Assembly: GCF_001544915.2 (NCBI RefSeq)
Contig: NZ_FCOE02000002.1
Span: 62,001 to 126,000 of the forward strand
Origin: Caballeronia pedi
Lineage (GTDB): Bacteria; Pseudomonadota; Gammaproteobacteria; Burkholderiales; Burkholderiaceae
DNA: 64,000 nucleotides
Reading direction: 5' to 3'
Made by a program: the position numbers and the translations under genes. Numbering within the stretch: the first letter of the stretch is position 1; each line of letters starts with the position of its first letter. The notes beneath the pieces are model-generated. The model saw only the letters and a list, made by a program, of their open reading frames with translations, did not search any database and was not told where the DNA came from. This document shows positions 38,521 through 47,386 of the stretch, one piece after another.

Positions 38521-39474
38521 TCAATGCGCCACCTTGACCACCTTACCCCCACCCAGAACCCGAGCCTGCAACACGATCACAAGCAGCAAAAACAACCCGC
38601 GAATCACCGACTGCCAGTACGCCGACAACGATATGAACCCCAGCCCATTCTCGAAGTTCAAAAGATTGAACACGAGCCCGAGCAACGCGACACCGGCGAT
38701 CGTCATCGCGATGGACCCATCGCCGCCGGTCAGCCGCGTACCCCCGAGCACCACAGCCGAAATCGCGAACAGCTCCCATCCCACGCCTTCATTCGGCTGC
38801 CCCGCGCCGAACTGCGCCGCGAGAATCGCACCGGCGATACCAGCAAGCAGACCGGAAACGGCATAAACGAAGACCAGCGTGCGATCCACGTTCAGTCCCA
38901 TCAACCGCGACGCTTCTTCGCTTCCTCCGATGGCGAGCGCATGCCGCCCGAATCGCGAACTGCGCAACGCGACCCATCCGGTCATCGCAGCCGCCGCGCA
39001 CACGATCCCCGGAATCGGCATCCCCAGAAAATCGCCTTGCCCGAACGCCGCGAAATTCATATCCGACGAAATCGCCACCGCATCGTTATGGCCGAGCAGC
39101 AACGCAAGACCATGCGCGCCCAGACTCGTCGCCAGCGTGACGATGAACGGCAGAATCCGCATATGCGTGATGACGAGCCCGTTCAGCACGCCGACCGCGA
39201 GCCCCGCGAGCGATCCCGCGAGCACACCGGCCAGCGCGCCATACGGACTCGCCAGCGCCGACACGACGCTCGCGAGCGCAGCCACCGTGCCGACCGACAG
39301 ATCGATGCCGCCCGTGATGATCACGAACGCCATGCCGATCGATATCAACAGGAACATCGAGTTGTATCGCCAGAACGACGTCACGTTATACGCCGACAGG
39401 AAATGCTCGTAACGCGTGACGCCAAGTACGAGCAGCGCAACGAGCGCAATGAGAATTGGCAGGTTCTTCTTCAT
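38521..39474 (-). CDS. yjfF: Sugar ABC permease, YjfF-type second subunit
   Basis: 317 residues, 9-10 membrane helices with the CUT2 permease motif VIITGGIDLSVGTVAALASVVSA and ELFAISAVVLGGTRLTGGDGSIAMTIAGVALLGLV. It is the last gene of the order binding protein, ATPase, permease, permease, the same order as E. coli ytfQRT-yjfF (galactofuranose uptake). Start 39474 lies 5 bp after the stop of the first permease. Confidence 0.9.
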   Translation of the reverse strand: MKKNLPILIALVALLVLGVTRYEHFLSAYNVTSFWRYNSMFLLISIGMAFVIITGGIDLSVGTVAALASVVSALASPYGALAGVLAGSLAGLAVGVLNGLVITHMRILPFIVTLATSLGAHGLALLLGHNDAVAISSDMNFAAFGQGDFLGMPIPGIVCAAAAMTGWVALRSSRFGRHALAIGGSEEASRLMGLNVDRTLVFVYAVSGLLAGIAGAILAAQFGAGQPNEGVGWELFAISAVVLGGTRLTGGDGSIAMTIAGVALLGLVFNLLNFENGLGFISLSAYWQSVIRGLFLLLVIVLQARVLGGGKVVKVAH

Positions 39475-39479
39475 GACAG

Positions 39480-40460
39480 TCAGCCTCGCTTGCGTTGCAC
39501 GTACACCGCGGCGATGATGATCGCGGCCTTGAGCACGAGCGCGGCGGCATCCGGAATGCCGTGCGCGAGCAGCGTGTAACGCAACAACTGAATGATGAGC
39601 GCGCCGATCAGCGTGCCCGTGATATACGCCTTGCCGCCCGTCAGCGCCGTGCCGCCGACCGCGACCGCCGCGATCGCATCGAGTTCGACGCCGAGGCCCA
39701 CGACGTTCGCATCCGACGACGAATTCACCGAAATCGAAATCAGCCCCGCGAGTCCCGCGAGCGCGGCGCATACGGTGTACGCGATCATCTTCACGCGCGC
39801 GGTCGGAATGCCCGAGAGATACGCGGCGTCCTCGTTGCCGCCCGTCACGAGCAGATACTTGCCGAACAGCGTCTTGCGCACGATCCAGGTGAAGAGCGCG
39901 ACGAGCACGAGCATCAACAGGATCTGAAACGGCACGCCCGCGACCTTGCCCAGCGCGATCCATTGAAACGCGGAATTGTTGAACGCCTGCAGGCTGCCAT
40001 CGGTGACGACCTGCGCGATGCCGCGGCCCGCGATGAACAGCACGAGCGTCGCGACGATCGGTTGAACGTGCAGCCGCGTCACGAGAAAGCCGTTGAACAC
40101 GCCGCATGCAGCAGCGGCGACGATCGGCAAGGTGAACGCGAGCAGAATGCCGAGCGGGCCATCGATATTCATGAAGAGCATCGGCGCGAGCGCACCGGCA
40201 ATCGCCATCGAAGCGCCCACCGAGAGATCGATGCCGCCCGTCGCGACAACCAGCGTCATGCCGATACCGACGATCACGATCGTCACCACTTGCGTGAGAT
40301 TCACGTTGAACGTCTGCAACGAAAGGAAGTGCTGCGTGAAGATCAGATTGAATACGATCATCGCGATCAGCACGGCGATTTCGCGCTGAATCGCGATGCC
40401 GCGTTTCTTCTTCACGGGTGCCTGCACGATCGGCGCGGCGCGTTGCGTGTCATCGATCAT
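39480..40460 (-). CDS. ytfT: Sugar ABC permease, YtfT-type
   Basis: 326 residues with a basic N-terminus and about 9 membrane helices; CUT2 motifs LVVATGGIDLSVGASMAIAGALAP and LDAIAAVAVGGTALTGGKAYITGTLIGALII. Its start overlaps the ATPase stop by 11 bp. Together with the YjfF-type protein it would form a heterodimeric channel, as in E. coli. Confidence 0.92.
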   Translation of the reverse strand: MIDDTQRAAPIVQAPVKKKRGIAIQREIAVLIAMIVFNLIFTQHFLSLQTFNVNLTQVVTIVIVGIGMTLVVATGGIDLSVGASMAIAGALAPMLFMNIDGPLGILLAFTLPIVAAAACGVFNGFLVTRLHVQPIVATLVLFIAGRGIAQVVTDGSLQAFNNSAFQWIALGKVAGVPFQILLMLVLVALFTWIVRKTLFGKYLLVTGGNEDAAYLSGIPTARVKMIAYTVCAALAGLAGLISISVNSSSDANVVGLGVELDAIAAVAVGGTALTGGKAYITGTLIGALIIQLLRYTLLAHGIPDAAALVLKAAIIIAAVYVQRKRG

Positions 40461-42012
40461 GTTTCGCTTCCTCCACCGCTTCCGCGAGCGTGGACTCCGC
40501 GCCCGCGCCGTATGCGATCGCGTCCATGATGGCCGCTTCGTTCATCTGCGCGCCGTCGAGTTGCGCGACCGTTTCGCCGTCGCGGATCACGACCGCGCGA
40601 TCGGCCACCGCCGTCAGTTCTTCCAGTTCCGAAGCGGACAGCAGCACCGCGAGACCCGCATCGCGCAGTTCGCGCACGATTTTCGCGACATCGGCCTTCG
40701 CGCCGACGTCGATGCCGCGCGTGGGTTCATCGAGCAGCAGGAGGCGAGGGTGCGTCGCGAGCCAGCGCGCGAGCAGCACCTTTTGCTGATTGCCGCCGGA
40801 GAGTTCGCGTATCGGCTGATCCGGCGAGCGCAGCTTGATGCCGAGCGATTCGATGAACCCGTCGACGATCTCGCGCTGCTTCGCCACGTCGACCACGCCG
40901 CGCTTCGTCAGCGCGGGCAGACAGACGAGCGTGAGGTTGTCGCGCACCGAAAGCTCCGGCACGATGCCTTCGGCCTTGCGATCCTCGGTCAGATACGCGA
41001 CGCCGCGCGCGATCGCATCCTTCGGTGATCTGAACGTCGCGCTCTCGCCACCCACAGAAAGCGCGCCCCTGGCGGGACGATCCGCGCCGAACAGCAGGCG
41101 CATGGTTTCCGTGCGCCCCGAGCCGAGCAGGCCCGCGAGACCGACGGCTTCGCCCGCGTGCACATCGAGCGATACGTCCGTGACTTTCGCGCCTGCCGCG
41201 AGTCCCTGCGCCGAAAGCGCCACCGGCCCGCGCTTCGCGAGATTGGCTTCCTTCACCGCGCTGTCCTCGTGCACGACGGCGGCGAGCGTGCGGCCGAGCA
41301 TGGTCGTGACGAGCTTGAGTTTGTCCATCTCCTGCATCGTGCTTTCGGCGACGGTCTGTCCATCGCGCATCACGGTGACGCGGTCGCACAGCGCGTACAG
41401 TTCATCGAGCCGATGCGATACGAAGATCACCGCGCGCCCGTCGTCACGCAAACGCCGCACGACGGTGAAGAGCAATTCGACTTCGCGTTCATCGAGCGAA
41501 GAAGTCGATTCGTCCATGATGACCATCTTCGCATCCGACGAAACGGCGCGCGCCAGCGCGACCATCTGCTGGATCGCGGTGGAATACTCGCGCACCGGCT
41601 TCTTTACATCGATCCGTAATCCGAACGATTCGAGCAAGTCGCCGGCACGCCGCTGCGCCGTCTTCCAGTCGATGAGTCCGAAGCGGCGCGGCTCGCGTCC
41701 CAGAAAGATATTCTCCGCGACCGAGCGAAACGGCACGAGATTGATCTCCTGATAGATCGTGCTGATGCCCGCTTCGCGCGCATCCTTCGGCGTGCGGAAA
41801 TCGACCTCTCGGCCATCGAAGCGGATTGCGCCCGCGCTCTTGCGATACGCGCCCGTGAGAATCTTGATCAACGTGGATTTGCCCGCGCCGTTCTGGCCGA
41901 TCAGCGCGTGGACTTCGCCCGCCGTGACCGTCAGGCGCGCGCGTTTCAAGGCAGCGACGCCGCCGAACGCGATGTCGATGTCCTGCATGTCGAGAAGGGG
42001 AGTCTGAGCCAT
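40450..42012 (-). CDS. ytfR: Sugar ABC ATPase, YtfR-type, two nucleotide-binding domains
   Basis: 520 residues. First domain: Walker A GQNGAGKS, a diverged signature region, and Walker B MVIMDESTSSLDEREVELLF, the DEST form typical of this subclass. Second domain: GLLGSGRTETMRLLFG, signature [15 protein letters not shown], Walker B LLLLDEPTRGIDVG. It is 69 bp downstream of the binding-protein gene. Confidence 0.93.
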   Translation of the reverse strand: MAQTPLLDMQDIDIAFGGVAALKRARLTVTAGEVHALIGQNGAGKSTLIKILTGAYRKSAGAIRFDGREVDFRTPKDAREAGISTIYQEINLVPFRSVAENIFLGREPRRFGLIDWKTAQRRAGDLLESFGLRIDVKKPVREYSTAIQQMVALARAVSSDAKMVIMDESTSSLDEREVELLFTVVRRLRDDGRAVIFVSHRLDELYALCDRVTVMRDGQTVAESTMQEMDKLKLVTTMLGRTLAAVVHEDSAVKEANLAKRGPVALSAQGLAAGAKVTDVSLDVHAGEAVGLAGLLGSGRTETMRLLFGADRPARGALSVGGESATFRSPKDAIARGVAYLTEDRKAEGIVPELSVRDNLTLVCLPALTKRGVVDVAKQREIVDGFIESLGIKLRSPDQPIRELSGGNQQKVLLARWLATHPRLLLLDEPTRGIDVGAKADVAKIVRELRDAGLAVLLSASELEELTAVADRAVVIRDGETVAQLDGAQMNEAAIMDAIAYGAGAESTLAEAVEEAKHDR

Positions 42013-42081
42013 GCCGTGAGTCCGTCGAAATGAAAAAGCGAGCGCCTTCGATCAGGCGCCCGCAAGACACACACACTTCGC

Positions 42082-43089
42082 TCAGTACCCGTACTGCATG
42101 CTTGCGTCGACGTTGCTCTTGTCGTAGAAGCGGTCGGAGACCTTCACCCACGGCGGGATCGTCTCGCCCTTCGCGTACTTCTGCGCGACGTCGCACGCGA
42201 GCGGCCCGAAGAACGGGCTCGATTGCACGCTCGCGCCGAGTTCGCCGGCCTTGATCGCTTCGAGGCCGCCCTTGGTGCCGTCGATCGTCACGAGCACGAT
42301 GTCCTTGCCCGGCTGCTTGCCGGCCGCCTTGATGGCGGCGATCGCGCCGAGCGCCATCTCGTCGTTGTGCGCGTAGACGGCGGTCACATCCGGATGCGCC
42401 TGCAGCAGCGTCTCCATCACCTGACGGCCCTTGTCGCGCGCGAAGTCGCCGCTCTGCGACGCGATGATCTTCATGCCCGGATTCTTCGCGATCACTTCGT
42501 CGAAGCCCTTCTTGCGGTCGTTCGCGGCGGACGCGCCGGTCGAGCCTTCCAGCTCGATGATCGTCGCCTTCCCATTGGTCGCCTTCACGAGCCAGTCGGC
42601 GGCGCGATGTCCCTGATCGATGAAGTCGGAGCCGATGAACGTGATGTAGTCCTTGCCCGCCTTCGCCATCGACTGGTCGATGTTGCGGTCGACGAGAATC
42701 ACAGGAATGCCCGCTTTCTTCGCCTGCATCACGACCGGCACGAGCGGCTTCTCTTCACGCGGCGGGAACACGAGCAGATCGACATGCTGCGCGATCATGC
42801 TTTGAATGTCCGAGACCTGCTTGGCGGCGGAGCTGTTGGCGTCGGTCATCACCATCTGCCAGCCGCATTTCGCCGCGATGTCCTTGAAGCTCTTCGTTTC
42901 CGCGAGACGCCACGGGTTGTTGCTCTCGGTCTGCGCAAAGCCGACCTTCAAGGGTTTCTTGTTGGCGATCTTCGGCAGGCCGTCATCGGCTGCGTGAGCG
43001 GCGGTGAAGCCGGCAGCGAGCGTCAGGACGGTCAGTGCAGTAGCGAGCGGGCGCAGGCCCGGACGCGATTTCTTCTCTAGCGACAGCAT
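42082..43089 (-). CDS. ytfQ: Sugar-binding protein, YtfQ-type (galactofuranose class)
   Basis: 335 residues. The ATG at 43089 is preferred: GGAGG lies 5 bp upstream of it, whereas an ATG at 43101 would be part of that ribosome site. Signal sequence then LKVGFAQTESNNPWRLAETKSF, MVMTDANSSAAKQVSDIQSM and DLLVFPPREEKPLVPVVMQAKKAGIPVILVDRN (split here), a very close match to the YtfQ pattern. E. coli YtfQ binds galactofuranose; a furanose or aldose ligand is likely here. It leads the four-gene operon. Confidence 0.92.
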   Translation of the reverse strand: MLSLEKKSRPGLRPLATALTVLTLAAGFTAAHAADDGLPKIANKKPLKVGFAQTESNNPWRLAETKSFKDIAAKCGWQMVMTDANSSAAKQVSDIQSMIAQHVDLLVFPPREEKPLVPVVMQAKKAGIPVILVDRNIDQSMAKAGKDYITFIGSDFIDQGHRAADWLVKATNGKATIIELEGSTGASAANDRKKGFDEVIAKNPGMKIIASQSGDFARDKGRQVMETLLQAHPDVTAVYAHNDEMALGAIAAIKAAGKQPGKDIVLVTIDGTKGGLEAIKAGELGASVQSSPFFGPLACDVAQKYAKGETIPPWVKVSDRFYDKSNVDASMQYGY

Positions 43090-43220
43090 GTCTTCCTCCA
43101 TGGGATGGTTTGCCTTTTTCTAGTAGTGCCGATGCTTGTTGTTGCCCGGTCTGCGTGCTGCGAGAGTGGTGATGCGTATTGCTTCATCGCTGCGACTTCG
43201 GCGATTGTTTCATCGCGATT

Positions 43221-43249
43221 TATTAGCACTCAATCGCTAATATTATTAG
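43221..43249. promoter_or_regulatory. LacI operator candidate upstream of the ytfQ-like operon
   Basis: CTAATA-T-TATTAG (43237-43249) is a perfect 6-1-6 palindrome; an extra TATTAG half lies at 43221-43226. It overlaps the last codons of the lacI-type gene and is 148 bp upstream of the ytfQ-like start. On the other strand it reads CTAATAATATTAG, sharing 11 bases with the site at 44461. Confidence 0.55.
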
Positions 43250-44318
43250 TTGCGAGATGCCTGGATTCGGCCAATACCTTGACCGAGCCGCGCTCGATCA
43301 GCGGTCCGTCGAGCTTGACGGTGCGACGTCTCACCGGCGCGCCGGCGGCGCGGTTCTGTTCTTCCTGAAGCAGCGTCTCGACCGCCCAGCGCCCGAGTTC
43401 GTAGTTCGGCAGCACGACCGTGGACAGTGGCGGATGCGTATGCCGCGCGATTTCCTGATCGTCGTAACCGAGCACGGACACGTCGTCGGGTACGCGCAGG
43501 CCGAGCTGCTTCAGCGCCTCGATCGCGCCGAGCGCCATCAGATCGTTCGCGCAAAAAATCGCGGTCGGCGGATTCGGCTCGCGCATCAGCGAGAGCGTGT
43601 GCTCGAAGCCGGTGCCGGGGCTCCAGTCGCCCTCGCGCACGAGTTCCGCCGCGAACGGCAGATCGGCCGTGGCGAGCGCGGTCCGATAGCCCTTCAGCCG
43701 ATCGCGCGCCGCATCCTGCCACGGCTCGCCGTTGATATAGCCGATGCGCCTGTGGCCCGCGGCCAGCAAATGATCCGTTGCCGTATGCCCGCCCGCGACC
43801 TCGGCGGGCACGACCGACGACACGCTCGCATCGCTCGTGTAGCAGTTCAGCAGCACGGTCGGCACGCGGGCGAGCTCGGCGGGCAGCGTGACGCGGCGCG
43901 TGTACACCGTCGCGTAGATCACGCCGAGCACGTTCGGATTGCCGAGCGTCGCGTCGAGCACGCGCGCTTCGATTTCCGCATTGCCGTGCGTCGAATAGAC
44001 CGCGAGCATGCGGCCGTTGGCGAACGCCGCATCGCGCGCGCCGTCGATGCTCACGACGGGATGCGGGCTCGTCGAGATTTCGTCGGCAAGATAGACGATC
44101 AGATTCCGTTCGCTCTGGCTTTCGAGCGCCGCGACCGGCTCGCGCTGCGTCATGCGATAGCCGAGTTCCTGCGCGGCGCGCAGCACCTTGTCGCGTGTGG
44201 TGTCGGAAAACTTCGCGCCGCTTGCGTTGTTCAGCACGAGCGAGACCGTCGATTGCGAGACTCCGGTGAGTTTCGCGATGTCGGTCATCGTCGGGCGGCG
44301 TTGGGTGGATTTTTTCAT
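43230..44318 (-). CDS. LacI-family transcription regulator
   Basis: 362 residues from ATG 44318. Helix-turn-helix and hinge: RRPTMTDIAKLTGVSQSTVSLVLNNASGAKFSDTTRDKVLRAAQELGY; the effector domain has GAIEALKQLGLRVPDDVSVLGYDD and ARHTHPPLSTVVLPNYELGRWAVETLL. It probably represses the downstream ytfQ-like operon and the divergent dioxygenase-epimerase operon until a sugar binds. Candidate operators of the TAATATTA type lie on both sides of the gene. Confidence 0.93.
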   Translation of the reverse strand: MKKSTQRRPTMTDIAKLTGVSQSTVSLVLNNASGAKFSDTTRDKVLRAAQELGYRMTQREPVAALESQSERNLIVYLADEISTSPHPVVSIDGARDAAFANGRMLAVYSTHGNAEIEARVLDATLGNPNVLGVIYATVYTRRVTLPAELARVPTVLLNCYTSDASVSSVVPAEVAGGHTATDHLLAAGHRRIGYINGEPWQDAARDRLKGYRTALATADLPFAAELVREGDWSPGTGFEHTLSLMREPNPPTAIFCANDLMALGAIEALKQLGLRVPDDVSVLGYDDQEIARHTHPPLSTVVLPNYELGRWAVETLLQEEQNRAAGAPVRRRTVKLDGPLIERGSVKVLAESRHLATNNISD

Positions 44319-44384
44319 TGTGCGGAGCGCGTCGGGCGGCTGGACGCCACGCATACGAAGCGAGGCGGGCCGCGAAAACCTGCC

Positions 44385-44396
44385 ATTAATATTAGT
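44385..44396. promoter_or_regulatory. LacI operator candidate, regulator-proximal
   Basis: ATTAATATTAGT with a perfect TAATATTA core (44387-44394). It lies 67 bp upstream of the lacI-type start, so it may serve autoregulation and, with 44455-44473, the divergent operon. Confidence 0.5.
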
Positions 44397-44454
44397 GATG
44401 AATGACGCGTAAAGCACGCTTTTATTGGCCATTTCTGCTCAGGGTTTTCACCGG

Positions 44455-44473
44455 TTATTACTAATAATATTGA
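44455..44473. promoter_or_regulatory. LacI operator candidate, dioxygenase-proximal
   Basis: TTATTA-C-TAATAA (44455-44467) is a perfect 6-1-6 palindrome overlapping CTAATAATATTGA (44461-44473), which shares its first 11 bases with the ytfQ-proximal operator read on the other strand. It ends 56 bp upstream of the dioxygenase ATG. The centre is about 70-75 bp from the 44385 site, so looping or joint binding is possible. Confidence 0.5.
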
Positions 44474-44529
44474 CGAATGGATTACGCGCATGCGATTCTG
44501 TCCCCGGACTCGCGACGAGGAGACGGCGC

Positions 44530-45330
44530 ATGGGCAGGTACGACGAGGGCACGCGAGACGCGCTTGCCGAAGCGTTCGAACGAGACGGTTTCGTTCTGCT
44601 GCGCGGCCATTTCCCGCGCGCGACGCTCGAAGCCTGGCGCGACGCATTCGCGCCGCTCTTGCAAGCCCATGTGGATGCAGCGCGCGCATCTGCCACGAGC
44701 GGCAATCGCGGACCGGGCCGCTATTACGTCACGCTGCCGTTCGAAGGCGAATTCGCGGACCCGTCGATCTTTTGCGATGCGGACATCGTCGGTATCGTGG
44801 AGCGCGTGGCCGGGCGCGATCCGGTGATGTGCCAGCTCGCCACCGATACGCCCGTGCACGGCTCCGAATATCAGGACTGGCATCGCGACACGCCGCCGCT
44901 GTTCGACGACGCGCCCGAAACGCCGTCGTTCCAGCTCGCGGTGAATTTCCCGCTGGTCGATGTCGATGATCGCAACGGCCCGCTCGAAACGACGCGCGGC
45001 GCGCATCGCATGTCGCGCGACGACGCGTACGCCGGCCTCGAAGCGGGGCGCTTTGCCGCCGAACGCGTGCCGATGAAACTCGGTGACGTAATGATTCGCG
45101 ATGTGCGCGGCCTGCATCGCGGCACGCCGAATCTGAGCGGCGAGCCGCGTCCGATGGTCGTGATCGGCTATAGCCGCGCGTGGTATTTCCGGCCGGAGGT
45201 GCATATCGACGTGCCGCGCGACGTGTTCGCCGCATTGCCCGCGCGCGCACGGCGACTGTTGCGCTTTAATCCACTCGTCGAGGCGACGGCGCGTACGTTC
45301 GACGAAAACTATCGGCAGTTCGCATATTGA
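44530..45330 (+). CDS. Phytanoyl-CoA dioxygenase-fold Fe(II)/2-oxoglutarate oxygenase
   Basis: 266 residues from ATG 44530 (GAGGAG upstream). The metal triad is visible: HxD in YQDWHRDTPPL (about residue 118) and the distal His in IRDVRGLHRGTPN (about 198), with RPMVV following as the 2OG-binding Arg. The PhyH family hydroxylates or halogenates many small molecules. Its coupling to an aldose epimerase and a sugar importer suggests a sugar or sugar-like substrate, which is inference. Confidence 0.87.
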   Translation: MGRYDEGTRDALAEAFERDGFVLLRGHFPRATLEAWRDAFAPLLQAHVDAARASATSGNRGPGRYYVTLPFEGEFADPSIFCDADIVGIVERVAGRDPVMCQLATDTPVHGSEYQDWHRDTPPLFDDAPETPSFQLAVNFPLVDVDDRNGPLETTRGAHRMSRDDAYAGLEAGRFAAERVPMKLGDVMIRDVRGLHRGTPNLSGEPRPMVVIGYSRAWYFRPEVHIDVPRDVFAALPARARRLLRFNPLVEATARTFDENYRQFAY

Positions 45331-46259
45331 GCGCCGCACCGTCCGAAGCGCTCGTCGAGCTGCGTCATGGCGTGCGCCGCGTGCTGCTCGCGCCGCATGT
45401 CGGCGGCGCGATCGCGGCGTTCGACGAAACGCGCGATGGCCGCGTGATCGACTGGCTGCGTCCCGCTACGCCCGCCGCGCTCGCCGCACGCGATCCGCTC
45501 GGCATGGCGAGCTTTCCGCTTTTGCCGTATTGCAACCGCATCCGCGACGCGCGCTTCATGTTCGACGGCGCGCTCGTCGATCTGTCCGATGACGGCAATG
45601 AATTCGCACACGCGCTGCACGGCAACGCGTGGCGTCTGGGCTGGCGCGTGGAGGAAATGTCCGCGTCGCGGGCGCGCTTGCATCTGCTGCACGAGCCTTC
45701 GCGTGAAGCCGCGCATCACTGGCCGTTCGCGTATGAAGCGACGCAGGACATCGCGCTCGATGCGGACAGGCTAAGCGTCACGATGTCCGCGCGCAATCTG
45801 GCCGATCGGCCGATGCCGTTTGGCATGGGACATCATCCCTACTATCCGCGCACCCGAAACACGCGCGTGCACGCTCGCGTCGCCGCGATGTGGCACAGCA
45901 CGCCCGATCTGCTGCCGACGCACGCGGGTCCGCATCCGTGCATCGATGCGATGGCGTCCAGCGATGGCATGTCCGCCGATGCGTTCGATCTCGACAATAA
46001 CTTCACGGGCTGGTCGCGCACGGCGACGATCGCGTGGCCCGACGAAGGCCGCGCGATCACGTTGAGCGCCGACGCGCCGTTCGATCACATGGTGGTGTAC
46101 GCGCCCGCTGCGCATCCCGGGCTGCTTTGCGTGGAGCCGGTGAGCAACGTGGCGGATTGGGTGAATCTGGACGTGGCGCGCGCGCTGAAGGGCGGCGTGG
46201 TGCTGGAGCCGGGCGAGTCGGTCAGCGCGACGTTCGCGTGGACGACTCGCATCGGGTGA
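45327..46259 (+). CDS. Aldose 1-epimerase family protein
   Basis: 310 residues. The only fitting start is TTG at 45327, which overlaps the stop of the dioxygenase gene (TTGA), so translation is probably coupled. Galactose mutarotase-like motifs: MASFPLLPYCNRIRDARF, FGMGHHPYYPRT (catalytic His region) and FDLDNNFTGW. It should interconvert alpha and beta anomers of a sugar delivered by the adjacent transporter. Confidence 0.88.
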   Translation: MSAAPSEALVELRHGVRRVLLAPHVGGAIAAFDETRDGRVIDWLRPATPAALAARDPLGMASFPLLPYCNRIRDARFMFDGALVDLSDDGNEFAHALHGNAWRLGWRVEEMSASRARLHLLHEPSREAAHHWPFAYEATQDIALDADRLSVTMSARNLADRPMPFGMGHHPYYPRTRNTRVHARVAAMWHSTPDLLPTHAGPHPCIDAMASSDGMSADAFDLDNNFTGWSRTATIAWPDEGRAITLSADAPFDHMVVYAPAAHPGLLCVEPVSNVADWVNLDVARALKGGVVLEPGESVSATFAWTTRIG

Positions 46260-46310
46260 TGCGTCGCGAACGGCGCTGACACGCGCCCGCGACGCAAAGC
46301 CTTTGATCGA

Positions 46311-46616
46311 TCATTGACCGAAGAAGATGTCGCAACGCGGTGCGTCGCCGCAACCGCCCTGGCGCCGGCCGCTCGCGGATGCAGCCGACGACATGCCGCC
46401 GTACGCGGATTCATCGGCTTGCGGCGCGGGCATCGCAGCAGTTTGAGACTGATCGGGCGTGGCTTGCGACATGTACATCGGGCGCATCGTCTGCACGGTT
46501 TGCTGCGCGTCCGCGGGCATGCCCTGAGCGCGCGCCGCGCCGATGCTGCCGACCGTGGTCACGAGCGCGCACGCAGCCATCATCGCGAAGAATTGCGGTT
46601 TGGTTTTCGCCTTCAT
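46311..46616 (-). CDS. Small secreted protein of unknown function
   Basis: 101 residues from ATG 46616 with AAGGAG upstream. A clear Sec signal (MKAKTKPQFFAMMAACALVTTVGSIGAARA, cleavage after ARA near residue 30) leaves a ~70-residue Gln/Met/Ala-rich mature chain ending in GGCGDAPRCDIFFGQ with two Cys that could pair. I do not recognise a family. Confidence 0.65.
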   Translation of the reverse strand: MKAKTKPQFFAMMAACALVTTVGSIGAARAQGMPADAQQTVQTMRPMYMSQATPDQSQTAAMPAPQADESAYGGMSSAASASGRRQGGCGDAPRCDIFFGQ

Positions 46617-46844
46617 GTTCCAGCTCCTTGAAACGAATGCACAAGCAGCCGGGAACACGATTCTCGGACTCCTTGCAGCTTTGTCGATGGATGGGATCGA
46701 GCGCAGCGGCAAAACGGCCGAAACGAGTAATCGCCCGACGCGATGGATAGCGCTCAGGCACTACAGTACGGTGACGAGGGAGCGGGAGAAATCCCTATCT
46801 GGCAGGGATACTTTCGAGGGGATCGTTGCTGCGCGACTTCATCG

Positions 46845-46880
46845 AAAAACGCGCTCGGGCTTGCGCGAAGCCCGAGCGCG
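46845..46880 (-). terminator. Rho-independent terminator of the Gly-rich secreted protein gene
   Basis: A 13-bp perfect stem (from C46850/G46880 inward: GCGCTCGGGCTT with AAGCCCGAGCGC) and a 5-base loop. On the minus strand it is followed by five T residues (46849-46845). It lies 15 bp after the stop of the 46895-47197 gene. Confidence 0.88.
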
Positions 46881-46894
46881 CACTGACGACGATC

Positions 46895-47197
46895 TCAATA
46901 CGTCTTGGCCGCGCCGCCGCCCGACGTGCCGGAATCGGAGCCGCCCGAACTGCTCTTCTTGTTCTTTTGCATCTTGCCGCTTTGCGACGAGCCCATGGTA
47001 TTCGCGCCTGACGCGCCCGATGTCGAACCCGTCACGCCGTTGGCGTTCGGCGTGCCCATGCCGGTGCCGCCTTGTCCGGCTCCGTTGCCGCCCGCCGTGC
47101 CGCCGCCTGCTCCACCGCCGGCGCCTTGCGCGAATGCCGCGCCCGACAGACTCAGAATCATGGCCGAAACAAGCAGGCTTCTCTTTGCGTTCTTCAT
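46895..47197 (-). CDS. Small secreted Gly/Ser-rich protein
   Basis: 100 residues with GGGAGG upstream of the ATG. Signal peptide (MKNAKRSLLVSAMILSLSGAAFA) and a mature chain that is almost wholly Gly, Ser, Ala, Thr and Asn (for example GAGGGAGGGTAGGNGAGQGGTGMG), ending with a Lys patch MQKNKKSS. It is low-complexity and likely disordered. A strong terminator follows, so it is a monocistronic and perhaps well expressed gene. Function unknown. Confidence 0.72.
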   Translation of the reverse strand: MKNAKRSLLVSAMILSLSGAAFAQGAGGGAGGGTAGGNGAGQGGTGMGTPNANGVTGSTSGASGANTMGSSQSGKMQKNKKSSSGGSDSGTSGGGAAKTY

Positions 47198-47332
47198 GGT
47201 GTCCTCCCGTTAATCGATAGTCTCGATGCGTGCCGCCTTGCGAAATGCTGGCCGCCGCCGACTTTCATGCGCAATCGCCATGCCGTGAGAGAACCGCCGG
47301 GCAGGCGCGAAGTGTGCGCAATAACAAAACGT

Positions 47333-47373
47333 TTGACTTAGCGACTCACCGTGAATACTGTATAAACATACAG
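47333..47373 (+). promoter_or_regulatory. SOS promoter with LexA box
   Basis: -35 TTGACT (47333-47338), 17-bp spacer, -10 TACTGT (47356-47361), with a LexA box CTGTATAAACATACAG (47358-47373; perfect CTGT-N8-ACAG) over the -10 region. It ends 13 bp before the ATG of the radical SAM gene. DNA damage should induce the two genes that follow. Confidence 0.9.
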
Positions 47374-47386
47374 TACAATCGTAAAG

